In this document: piece after piece, positions 33,850 to 41,687 of the stretch
How the letters are laid out: each line of letters begins with the position of its first letter
Position numbering within the stretch: the first letter of the stretch is position 1
Source: Streptomyces sp. ISL-96
Lineage (GTDB): Bacteria; Actinomycetota; Actinomycetes; Streptomycetales; Streptomycetaceae
Length of the DNA: 64,000 nucleotides
Direction of reading: 5' to 3'
Assembly: GCF_018614035.1 (NCBI RefSeq)
Contig: NZ_JAGGPA010000020.1
Span: 310,001 to 374,000, forward strand
Translations under genes and position numbers: made by a program
The notes under the pieces: generated by a model
Database searches by the model: none
The model's input: the letters and a program-made list of their open reading frames with translations, nothing else
Told to the model about the DNA's origin: nothing

Positions 33850-34413
33850 TCAGCGCTCGGTGCCCAGCCGGTGGAGCGTGGCGAGTACGTCGTCGAGCCA
33901 GGCGAGCGTCATCCGCTCGTACGCGATGCCGCCGCGCAGCACCACATGCTGAAGCTCCCGCCCGGCATCGGGCTCGCTGCCGGCGGTGGCCTCGGATCCG
34001 GTGAAGTCACGCCGCTCCCCCGCGAGATAGTGCGCGAGCCGGTCGGTGTGCGCCCGGTGGTGCCGCTCGACCTCGCGGATCAGCGCGGCCGGGTCGTCGA
34101 AGGCCGCGCCGCGGATCTTCACGGCGAGGTCGTGCCGGACGCTCTCGGGTTCGATCGGCTCGTGCAGCCACTGGGACAGGGCGGCTCGGCCGAGGGCCGG
34201 GACGGAGTACTCCTTCTTGTCCGGCCGGGCCTGCTGCGGTACGTCGCGGGCGTCGATCCAGCCGTCGCTCTCCATGCGCTTGAGCACGCGGTAGATCTGC
34301 TGGTGCGTGGCGTTCCAGAAGTAACCGATGGACCGCTCGAACCGCCGGGCCAGCTCATAGCCGGAGCCCGGCTGCTCCAGCAGGGAGACGAGGATCGCGT
34401 GTTCGAGCGCCAT
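33850..34413 (-). CDS. PadR-family transcriptional regulator
   Basis: The 187-residue protein has the PadR winged helix at residues 1-75 (HAILVSLLEQPGSGYELARRFERSIGYFWNATHQQIYRVLKRMESDGWI) and a C-terminal dimerising helix region (AALIREVERHHRAHTDRLAHYL). It belongs to the longer PadR-s1/AphA-like class. It should repress its own operon, including the downstream acyl-CoA dehydrogenase, from the dyad directly before its start. Start ATG 34413; the inducer is probably an acyl or aromatic CoA/acid, which is an inference. Confidence 0.9.
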   Translation of the reverse strand: MALEHAILVSLLEQPGSGYELARRFERSIGYFWNATHQQIYRVLKRMESDGWIDARDVPQQARPDKKEYSVPALGRAALSQWLHEPIEPESVRHDLAVKIRGAAFDDPAALIREVERHHRAHTDRLAHYLAGERRDFTGSEATAGSEPDAGRELQHVVLRGGIAYERMTLAWLDDVLATLHRLGTER

Positions 34414-34424
34414 GCCCCGATCTT

Positions 34425-34446
34425 TCTATGCAACTCGTTGCATAGA
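34425..34446 (-). promoter_or_regulatory. Perfect PadR operator dyad
   Basis: TCTATGCAA (34425-34433), CTCG, TTGCATAGA (34438-34446) form a perfect 9-bp inverted repeat, 12 bp upstream of the padR start. Position and symmetry support autorepression. The half-site ATGCAA differs from the classical PadR ATGT/ACAT spacing, but this varies in the family. Confidence 0.75.
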
Positions 34447-34562
34447 CAAGCGGCATCGGGCGGGTGAGACACGGCTCACCCGTCACGCGAATGCCCCACC
34501 GCACCAGGTAGGTCTGTGCACCACCTAGGCGCGGGAGCCCGCGTGGGAGTACAAATGGCAAT

Positions 34563-37310
34563 GTGGTCGATCGTTTCACCCCGTGCCGGGGCGTGTCGGT
34601 GCGGTCACTAATCAGGAAGCGCCCGCGGAGCGTCGCCGGACAGGTCTTCGTCCTCCAGGTGGCGGTCGTGCTGCTGCTCGCCGCCGGTGCCGTGCTGGCA
34701 CTGGTGCTTCAGGCGCGCCACGACGGCGATCGTGAGGCCCGTAACCGGTCGGTCGCGGTCGCGGAGACGTTCGCCCACTCGATCGGGCTCCAGGAGGCGC
34801 TGAAGGCCCCAGATCCGTCCAGGATCCTCCAGCCGCTCACGGAGGAGACCCGCAGACGGGCGGGCGTCGACTTCATCGTGGTGATGAACACCAACGGAAT
34901 CCGCTACACGCACCCCCAGCCCGACCGGATCGGCCAGCGGTTCGTCGGCACGATCGAGCCGTCCCTGGCCGGCCGGGTGCACACCGAGAGCGTGGAAGGC
35001 CCGCTGGGCCAGGAGATACAGGCCATCGTCCCGGTGACCGCCGCCGGTGGCGAGGTCGTGGCGCTGGTCTCGGCCGGTCTCACGGTGCAGAACGTCACCG
35101 GTGTGGTCGAGCGGCAGCTCCCGGTCATCCTCGGCGTCAGCGCGGCCGGCCTGGCCGTGGCCACCATCGGCACGGCACTGGTCACCAGGCGGCTGCGGCG
35201 GCAGACCCACGGGCTCGGGACCCTTGAGATGACCCGTATGTACGAACACCACGACGCGGTTCTGCACGCCGTCCGGGAGGGCGTACTGATCACCGACGGG
35301 GACGGCCGCCTGCTGCTAGCGAACGACGAGGCGAAACGGCTGCTCGATCTTCCGGCCGACGCGGAGGGACAGCACATCGGGCAGCTGCCCCGCCTCGACC
35401 AGAAGATGGCCGGCCTCCTGCTGTCCGGCCGGGAGGCCACGGACGAGGTCCTCGCGGCCGGGAACCGGCTGCTGGTGGTCAACCAGCGGCCGACGAAACC
35501 CCACGGCCAGCCCGAGGGGACGGCGGTCACCATCCGCGACTCCACCGAGATGCGCGTCCTGACGCGCCGGGCCGACGCCGCTCGCCGACGGCTGAAACTG
35601 CTGTACGACGCGGGTGTCGGCATCGGTACCACGCTCGACGTGGTGCGCACGGCCGAGGAGCTGGCGGACGTCGCCGTACCGCGGTTCGCGGACTTCGTGA
35701 CCGTCGATCTGGCGGACCAGGTGCTGCACGGCGACGAGCCGACCGGCTCGGGCGCGGACCTGCGGCGTACGGCGGTCAGCGGCATCCGCGACGACCAGCC
35801 CCTCTATCCGCGCGGCAAACTGATCGACTTCCTCCCGTCCACCCCGCAGGCCCGCGGGCTCGACAGCGGCCAGGCCGAGCTGGTGCCCGACCTGTCCGAC
35901 GCGCCGGGCTGGTTCGCCCAGGACCCGCCCGTGGCGCGGAGCATCGTCGAGTACGGCATCCACTCCCTCATCACAGCGCCCCTCAAAGCGCGGGGCGTGG
36001 TCCTCGGAGTGGTCAACTTCTGGCGCATGGAGAAGCCGGAACCCTTCGACGACGACGATCTGTCCCTGGCGGAGGAACTGGTCGCGCGGGCCGCGGTCAG
36101 TATCGACAACGCCCGCCGCTACACCCGCGAACACACCGTGGCCGTGGCGCTCCAGCGCAGCCTGCTGCCGCGCGGCCTTCCCGAACAGAGCGCCGTCGAG
36201 GTGGCGCACTACTACCTGCCCGCCCAGTCCGGGGTGGGCGGCGACTGGTTCGACGTGATCCCGCTGTCGGGCAGCCGCGTCGCCCTCGTCGTCGGTGACG
36301 TGGTCGGCCACGGACTGCACGCCGCGGCCACCATGGGGCGGCTGCGTACGGCGGTGCACAACTTCTCGTCCCTGGACCTGCCGCCCGACGAGCTGCTGTC
36401 CCGTCTCGACGACCTTGTGCAGCGCATCGACCACAACGGGGAGGACGGTGCGGACGCCGACGACGACGGCATGCTGGGTGCCACCTGTCTGTACGCCGTG
36501 TACGACCCGGTGTCCCGGCGCTGCGTCATGGCACGGGCGGGCCACCCGCCGCCGCTCGTGGTCCGTCCCGACGGGTCGGTGGAGATCCTTCAGCTGCCGG
36601 CCGGACCGCCGCTGGGGCTGGGCGGAATGCCGTTCGAGACCGCCGAGCTGTACCTGGAGGAGCGCAGTCAGCTCGTGCTCTACACGGACGGGCTGATCGA
36701 GGACCGTACCCGTGACATCGACGAGGGACTGGAGCTGCTGCGCTCGGCTCTGAACCATCCGGACCGGCATCCGGAGGAGAGCTGCCGGGCGGTTCTCGAC
36801 GTCCTGCTGCCGGCTCGCCCGCGGGACGACGTGGCTCTGCTCATCGCCCGGACCCGGACACTCGGCCCGGACCGTGTCGCCGAATGGGAGGTGCCGTTCG
36901 AACCGAGCGCGGTCGGTGCCATGCGAGCCGTCGTCGGGAAGAAACTCGACGAATGGGGTCTGTCGGCTCTCGCGTTCGGTACGGAGCTGATCCTCAGCGA
37001 GCTGATCACCAACGCCATCCGCTACGGCTCCGCGCCCGTCCGGATGCGGCTGCTGCGTGACCGCACCCTGACCTGCGAGGTGTCCGACGCAAGCAGCACC
37101 TCACCTCATCTGCGTTACGCCGCCACCACGGACGAGGGAGGGCGCGGACTGTTCCTGGTGGCGCAGCTGAGCCAGCGGTGGGGCACCCGGTACACGCCGG
37201 CGGGCAAGGTCATCTGGGCCGAGCAGGCGCTGCCGGGCGCCTCGGGAGAACCGGAGCAGGAGCTCCTGGGCTTCTTCGACATCGACGACATCGACGTCGA
37301 CACGCCTTGA
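34563..37310 (+). CDS. SpoIIE-type phosphatase with Cache, PAS, GAF and ATPase domains
   Basis: The 915-residue multidomain protein has a membrane-anchored CitA/DcuS-like Cache sensor (helices about 27-47 and 190-207; ligand region with FIVVMNTNGIRYTHPQPDRIGQ), a PAS domain (about 225-330, AVLHAVREGVLITDGDGRLLLAN), a GAF domain (about 340-520), a PP2C/SpoIIE phosphatase domain (GVGGDWFDVIPLSG, VVGDVVGHGLHAAATMG, LYTDGLIEDR) and a C-terminal HATPase_c_2 anti-sigma-like domain (ELILSELITNAIRYG, DEGGRGLFLVAQLSQRWG). It could dephosphorylate an anti-anti-sigma factor and also act as the kinase. GTG 34563 is the likeliest start; it lacks a strong ribosome binding site. Confidence 0.9.
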   Translation: MVDRFTPCRGVSVRSLIRKRPRSVAGQVFVLQVAVVLLLAAGAVLALVLQARHDGDREARNRSVAVAETFAHSIGLQEALKAPDPSRILQPLTEETRRRAGVDFIVVMNTNGIRYTHPQPDRIGQRFVGTIEPSLAGRVHTESVEGPLGQEIQAIVPVTAAGGEVVALVSAGLTVQNVTGVVERQLPVILGVSAAGLAVATIGTALVTRRLRRQTHGLGTLEMTRMYEHHDAVLHAVREGVLITDGDGRLLLANDEAKRLLDLPADAEGQHIGQLPRLDQKMAGLLLSGREATDEVLAAGNRLLVVNQRPTKPHGQPEGTAVTIRDSTEMRVLTRRADAARRRLKLLYDAGVGIGTTLDVVRTAEELADVAVPRFADFVTVDLADQVLHGDEPTGSGADLRRTAVSGIRDDQPLYPRGKLIDFLPSTPQARGLDSGQAELVPDLSDAPGWFAQDPPVARSIVEYGIHSLITAPLKARGVVLGVVNFWRMEKPEPFDDDDLSLAEELVARAAVSIDNARRYTREHTVAVALQRSLLPRGLPEQSAVEVAHYYLPAQSGVGGDWFDVIPLSGSRVALVVGDVVGHGLHAAATMGRLRTAVHNFSSLDLPPDELLSRLDDLVQRIDHNGEDGADADDDGMLGATCLYAVYDPVSRRCVMARAGHPPPLVVRPDGSVEILQLPAGPPLGLGGMPFETAELYLEERSQLVLYTDGLIEDRTRDIDEGLELLRSALNHPDRHPEESCRAVLDVLLPARPRDDVALLIARTRTLGPDRVAEWEVPFEPSAVGAMRAVVGKKLDEWGLSALAFGTELILSELITNAIRYGSAPVRMRLLRDRTLTCEVSDASSTSPHLRYAATTDEGGRGLFLVAQLSQRWGTRYTPAGKVIWAEQALPGASGEPEQELLGFFDIDDIDVDTP

Positions 37311-37313
37311 GGC

Positions 37314-39374
37314 TCATGTGCGGCGGGTGCGGGCCAGCAGCACCGCCACGTCGTCCTGCGCGAGGCGGGCGGCCAGCAGCTGTTCGAGGATGCCGTCGCA
37401 GAGGTCCTCCAGCGGCTGTTCGCGGTGGACCAGCGCCCGCGCGAGCTGTTCCAGGCCCTCGTCAACGTCCCTGTCACGGGCTTCGATGAGGCCGTCGGTG
37501 TACAGCACCAGCAGGCTGCCCGGCGGCAGCGCCACCCGCTGGGTGCGGAAGTCCTCCCCTCCCGTCCCCAGGGGCACGCCTTGCGGACCGTCGAGGAACG
37601 TGATCCCCCCGCCGGCCGTGGCCACGGCCGGCGGGGGGTGGCCCGCTCTGGCGATCACGCAGGTGGCCGTCGCCGGGTCGTGGACGGCGTAGACACAGGT
37701 CGCCATTTCGTCCTCGCCGAGGTCGGCGACGACGGCGTCGAGGGAGCGGAGCATCTGGGCGGGGGAAACATCGTGGCGGGCGAGCGTGCGTACCGCTGTG
37801 CGCAGTTGCCCCATCACGGCCGCCGCGTGGATGCCGTGTCCCATCACGTCCCCGATGACCAGTCCGGTCCTGCCCTCCGGCAGTGTGATGACGTCGAACC
37901 AGTCACCGCCGACGTCGTGGTCGCTGGCGGGGAGGTAGCGCCCGGTGAGTTCGAGGCCGGTGACCTCGGGCAGCGCGCTGTTGGTCAGGCTGCGCTGCAG
38001 GGTGAGGGCGGCCTGTCGCTGGCTGGTGTACATCCGCGCGTTGTCGATGTTCAGCGCGGCGCGCGCGACCAGCTCGTCGACGAGTACGCAGTCCTGCTCG
38101 TCGAACGGCTCACGGGTGCGCAGTCGCGTGACCACCACCGCGCCGAGCACCTTGCCGCGGGCGACGAGTGGGATCAGCCGCGCGGAACCGAGGCTCGTGA
38201 GGTACGTACGCAGCCGGTCGGCGCGGGGGTCAGTGATCAGCGCCGGGACGTCGGACTGGTAGAGGTTCATGGGCAGCCCGTCGGCGATGACCCGCTCGTA
38301 CACCGAGCCCGGCGGAATCCGGAAGGTCATGCCCGGCACCAGTTTCGCCGTGGGCGCGGACGGTTCGGGGAAGGCTGCCGCCAGCCGGCGGACCACACCG
38401 CGGGTGGACGCGGCGGCCTCGTCCGGTTCCAGTACTTCTTCCAGCAGTTGTACGTCGGCCGAGTCGGCGAGCTGCGGCACGAGCAGCTGCACGACTTCCT
38501 CGGCGGTCTGCCGCAGGTCCAGGGTGGTGCCGATCCGGGTGCCGGCCTCGGCGAGCAGGGCGAAACGGTGCTGGGCCCGTTCGGCCTCGATCTGTGCCTG
38601 CTGGCCCTCGGTGATGTCGATGAGGGAGGCGATCAGTCCCAGCCGCCGGCCGGCGTTGTCGAGCAGCGGGGCGTACGAGCAGGACCAGGTGCGGTCGCGG
38701 TCGGGGTCGGCAGGGGTCCGGCCGGTCCGGCGGGCGTCGACCACGGTCGTACCCCGCTCCAGGACCTGGCGCATCGTGGACTCCAGCGCCGTGGCGTTGA
38801 CCCCGGGCACCACCTCGGTCAGCCGCTTGCCCAGGTGCTCGGCGGCGGAGACACCGTTCATCCGGGCCAGGGCGTCGTTGACGCGCAGGAACCGGAGGTC
38901 GGGGCCGAGGGTGGCGAGGCCGATGGGCGACTGGGTGAAGAGGCTCTCCAGGGCCGCCAGCGAGTCCCGCATGCGCAGGACTTCCGACGTCTCCACTGCG
39001 ATCAGCAGGGTGCCCGGCCGTCCCCGCGGGTCGGTGGCGGGGACGATCCACATCTCCATCGTCACGTCGTGACCGTCGCGATGGCGCACCGGCAGGGTTC
39101 CGACGACGGTCTCACCCGCCTGGACCCGCCGCGTCAGCTGATCGGCCAGTTCCCGGTTGCCGTCGGGAACCAGCAGCGGGGTGGCGGGGCGGCCGAGGAC
39201 CTCCTCGGGCTGATACCCGAGCAGGTCCCGGGCGGCCAGCGACCACTCGACGACGCGCCCGTCCGCGTCCTCCCGCCACAGCGCGATCGGAAGCAGTTCG
39301 CGGAGCACACCCGCGTACCCGACGACCGCCGGGGGCTGGGCCGGCACCTCGCCCGCCGACTGGTGTGTGTCCAA
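37314..39374 (-). CDS. Soluble SpoIIE-type phosphatase with tandem PAS and GAF domains
   Basis: The 686-residue protein has two PAS domains (LRELLPIALWREDADGRVVEWS at about 25-135 and FTQSPIGLATLGPDLRFLRVNDALARM at about 145-260), a GAF domain (about 280-440) and a PP2C/SpoIIE domain (VGGDWFDVITLPEGRTGLVIGDVMGHGIHAAAVMG, VLYTDGLIEARDRDVDEG). It has no membrane segment and no ATPase domain, unlike its neighbour, to which it is convergent with only 3 bp between the stops. A TTG at 39374 is used as start: it follows an in-frame stop and a GGTTAGG motif; a GTG at EVPAQ is an alternative. Confidence 0.88.
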   Translation of the reverse strand: MDTHQSAGEVPAQPPAVVGYAGVLRELLPIALWREDADGRVVEWSLAARDLLGYQPEEVLGRPATPLLVPDGNRELADQLTRRVQAGETVVGTLPVRHRDGHDVTMEMWIVPATDPRGRPGTLLIAVETSEVLRMRDSLAALESLFTQSPIGLATLGPDLRFLRVNDALARMNGVSAAEHLGKRLTEVVPGVNATALESTMRQVLERGTTVVDARRTGRTPADPDRDRTWSCSYAPLLDNAGRRLGLIASLIDITEGQQAQIEAERAQHRFALLAEAGTRIGTTLDLRQTAEEVVQLLVPQLADSADVQLLEEVLEPDEAAASTRGVVRRLAAAFPEPSAPTAKLVPGMTFRIPPGSVYERVIADGLPMNLYQSDVPALITDPRADRLRTYLTSLGSARLIPLVARGKVLGAVVVTRLRTREPFDEQDCVLVDELVARAALNIDNARMYTSQRQAALTLQRSLTNSALPEVTGLELTGRYLPASDHDVGGDWFDVITLPEGRTGLVIGDVMGHGIHAAAVMGQLRTAVRTLARHDVSPAQMLRSLDAVVADLGEDEMATCVYAVHDPATATCVIARAGHPPPAVATAGGGITFLDGPQGVPLGTGGEDFRTQRVALPPGSLLVLYTDGLIEARDRDVDEGLEQLARALVHREQPLEDLCDGILEQLLAARLAQDDVAVLLARTRRT

Positions 39375-39459
39375 CGCATCGACCTAACCCCGGGAGGGTG
39401 CATTTCCTACGGAATCACCTTATCCGAGGGTCCGGGGCGGGGCGCTCCTCCGGCGCCTT

Positions 39460-39477
39460 CGTTCGATAAAGTGAACG
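39460..39477 (+). promoter_or_regulatory. Operator before the XRE-cupin regulator gene
   Basis: CGTTC-GATAAAGT-GAACG (39460-39477), 21 bp before the ATG. The same TTCGTTCGATAAA core recurs at 40143-40155 in front of the hydroxyproline operon, so it is the likely binding site of this regulator. Confidence 0.65.
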
Positions 39478-39498
39478 GAGGCGAGGGAGCGTGAAGGC

Positions 39499-40113
39499 AT
39501 GAGCGACCACAGGGGCTCGATCCAGGAGATGCTGGCGGCCAATCTCAGGCGGGCCAGGGCCCTGCACGGGCTGTCGCTCTCCGAGCTGTCACGGCGCTCC
39601 GGGATCGGCAAGGCGACGCTGTCGCAGCTGGAGTCCGGGAGCGGCAACCCGACCATCGAGACGGTGTTCAGCCTGTCGCGCGCACTGGAAATGCCGGTGT
39701 CGGATCTGCTGGACGCCCGGCCACCCGGCGGGCTGACCGTGGTGCGCGCCGATGACGTGGAGGTGCTGAGCGGCGAGGGGGTCGACCTGCGCGCGCTCCG
39801 GCGGATCGACACGGGCGACACCGTCTTCGAGGTCTACGACCAGCAGTTCAGGGCGGATTGCCGGCAGGAGTCGCTCGGCCACACCGGTACCGAGCACACC
39901 GTCGTACAGTGCGGCAGGCTGGGCGTACGGGTGGACGGGCACGAGGTGGAGCTGGGCCCGGGCGACTATGTGGGCTTCGACGCGTCCCTGCCGCACGCAT
40001 ATCTCGCGGCCGAGGGCCCGGTGCGCTCCGTACTGCTGCTGCAATACCGCAAGGACCAGCGGGCGCCGCAGGTGACTCCCCACCGCGATTCCTTGCCGCC
40101 GCCCGGCCGTTGA
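39499..40113 (+). CDS. XRE-family regulator with cupin domain
   Basis: The 204-residue protein has an N-terminal HTH_3 domain (LRRARALHGLSLSELSRRSGIGKATLSQLESGSGNPTIETVFSLSRALEMPVSDLL, residues 15-73) and a C-terminal cupin-2 effector domain (HTVVQCGRLGVRVDGHEVELGPGDYVGFDASLPHAY, about 130-170). XRE-cupin proteins often control amino-acid or polyamine catabolism and sense a pathway metabolite through the cupin. It sits 57 bp upstream of the 4-hydroxyproline operon on the same strand. The shared inverted repeat at both promoters points to autoregulation and to control of that operon. Confidence 0.9.
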   Translation: MSDHRGSIQEMLAANLRRARALHGLSLSELSRRSGIGKATLSQLESGSGNPTIETVFSLSRALEMPVSDLLDARPPGGLTVVRADDVEVLSGEGVDLRALRRIDTGDTVFEVYDQQFRADCRQESLGHTGTEHTVVQCGRLGVRVDGHEVELGPGDYVGFDASLPHAYLAAEGPVRSVLLLQYRKDQRAPQVTPHRDSLPPPGR

Positions 40114-40162
40114 CATGCACTTCACGTCGCCATAGCCTCACTTTCGTTCGATAAACCGAACG
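40110..40162 (+). promoter_or_regulatory. Promoter and operator of the hydroxyproline operon
   Basis: TTGACA (40110-40115), 17-bp spacer, TAGCCT (40133-40138). The predicted transcription start near 40145 lies in the perfect dyad CGTTCG-ATAAAC-CGAACG (40145-40162), which ends 8 bp before ATG 40171. A bound regulator would block initiation. Confidence 0.65.
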
Positions 40163-40170
40163 GGGGGGCG

Positions 40171-41379
40171 ATGGGTGCAATGCGCGTGGCGGTGCTGGGC
40201 GCCGGGATCGTCGGTGCGGCCTGCGCTCGCGAACTGGCCCTCGCCGGCTGCCGCGTCACCGTCGTCGACCGCGCCGGCCCCGCCGCGGCAACCACCTCGC
40301 ACGGCGAGGGCAACGTCCTCGTCTCCGACAAGGGCCCCGGCCCGGAGCTGCTGCTGGCCCAGCTGTCCCGGAGGCTCTGGCCCGAAGTGCTCGGCGCGAT
40401 CGCCGAGCGGTCCGCCCAGGGGGCCGCGGCGGTGGCGGCGGCGGAGTGGGAGCCCAAGGGAGGCATCGTCGTCGCGACCACCGACGCCGGCGCCCGTGAG
40501 CTCGCCCGCTTCGCCGGCGCCCAGCGCGAGACCGGCGTACGGGCGGATGTCCTCGGCCCGGACGCGCTCGCCGAGGCCGAGCCCCATGTCACCCGCGACC
40601 ACACCGCGGCCCTGCACTATCCCTACGACGCCCAAGTACAGCCCGCCGGCGCTGCCGTGGCCCTGCTCACGGACGCACTCGCGGCCGGCGCGGCGCTGCG
40701 GACCGGGTGCGAGGCGCTCGGGGCCGTGACACGCGGGGGCCGGCTCACCGCCGTACGCACCTCGGCCGGCCTCGTCGAGGCGGACCTGTTCGTCAACGCC
40801 GCGGGCCCTTGGGCCGGCGAGCTGGCCGCCCGCCTCGGCGCGCCGGTCGACGTCCGGCCCCGGCGCGGCGACATCCTCGTAACGACTCCGCTGCCGCCCA
40901 TGGTGTTCCACAAGGTCTACGACGCCGACTACGTCGGCGCGGTCGGCAGCAGCGGGGAGGATGTGCAGATCTCGGCGGTGGTGGAGTCCACCCGCGCCGG
41001 CAGCGTACTGCTGGGTTCCTCACGCCGTCGGGCCGGCTTCGACGACCGGCTGCGCCCCGAGGTGCTCTCGGCGATCGCCGCCAAGGCGCTGCGGCTGTTC
41101 CCCGGCCTGGCCGGCGTACCGGTGATGCGTACGTACGGCGGCTTCCGCCCGTACGTCCCCGACCACCTGCCGGTCATCGGCTGCGACCCCCGGCTACCGG
41201 GCCTGTGGCACGCCGGCGGTCACGAGGGCGCCGGGATCGGTCTGTCGCTCGGCACGGCGGTGCTGTTGCGCGACCTGATGCTCAATCAGCCGACGGAGAT
41301 CGACGCGACGGCGTTCCGGGTGGACCGTCCGGCCGTGCTCGGCGCCGCCGCGCGCACCGGAGATGAGGAGACGGTATGA
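40171..41379 (+). CDS. FAD-dependent D-hydroxyproline/D-amino acid dehydrogenase subunit (DAO fold)
   Basis: The 402-residue DAO-family flavoprotein has an N-terminal VAVLGAGIVGAACARELALAGCRVTVVDR dinucleotide fold and a C-terminal GGFRPYVPDHLPVIGCDPRLPGLWHAGGHEGAGIGLS flavin-contact motif. With the next two genes it forms the three-part dehydrogenase (catalytic subunit, 2Fe-2S ferredoxin-like subunit, FAD/NAD(P) oxidoreductase) used in 4-hydroxyproline catabolism to oxidise cis-4-hydroxy-D-proline to pyrroline-4-hydroxy-2-carboxylate. Homologues also act on D-opines. ATG 40171 is preceded by a G-run; ATG 40180 is an alternative. Confidence 0.88.
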   Translation: MGAMRVAVLGAGIVGAACARELALAGCRVTVVDRAGPAAATTSHGEGNVLVSDKGPGPELLLAQLSRRLWPEVLGAIAERSAQGAAAVAAAEWEPKGGIVVATTDAGARELARFAGAQRETGVRADVLGPDALAEAEPHVTRDHTAALHYPYDAQVQPAGAAVALLTDALAAGAALRTGCEALGAVTRGGRLTAVRTSAGLVEADLFVNAAGPWAGELAARLGAPVDVRPRRGDILVTTPLPPMVFHKVYDADYVGAVGSSGEDVQISAVVESTRAGSVLLGSSRRRAGFDDRLRPEVLSAIAAKALRLFPGLAGVPVMRTYGGFRPYVPDHLPVIGCDPRLPGLWHAGGHEGAGIGLSLGTAVLLRDLMLNQPTEIDATAFRVDRPAVLGAAARTGDEETV

Positions 41380-41687
41380 GCCCGCGACGTGTCCCCGTGG
41401 AGAGCGACGCCGCCGGACGGCGCGACCGGCCGCTGCGGATCACCGTCGACGGCGAGCCCCTTGACGGTATCGCCGGCCAGAGCCTCGCCGGCGTGCTGCT
41501 CGGCGCCGGCCGCCTGGCCTGGCGCCGCGGCCCTTCCGGCGCCGCTCGCGGCGTGTTCTGCGGCATCGGCGTCTGCTTCGACTGCCTGGTGACCGTGGGC
41601 ACTGAGCGCGACGTGCGCGCCTGCCGCCGCCGGGCCCGCGACGGCGACGTCGTGACCACACAGTCCCGGGTCGAGGAGGAGCAGTGA
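41376..41687 (+). CDS. (2Fe-2S)-binding subunit of the D-hydroxyproline dehydrogenase
   Basis: The 103-residue protein resembles the small HcnA/LhpE-like ferredoxin subunit: ITVDGEPLDGIAGQSLAGVLL, then FCGIGVCFDCLVTVG, giving a C-x4-C-x2-C cluster pattern, with a fourth Cys in RACRRR. It would pass electrons from the catalytic FAD subunit. The ATG overlaps the preceding stop (ATGA), and the following gene starts inside its end (GTGA), so the three subunits are translationally coupled. Confidence 0.88.
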   Translation: MSPRRVPVESDAAGRRDRPLRITVDGEPLDGIAGQSLAGVLLGAGRLAWRRGPSGAARGVFCGIGVCFDCLVTVGTERDVRACRRRARDGDVVTTQSRVEEEQ

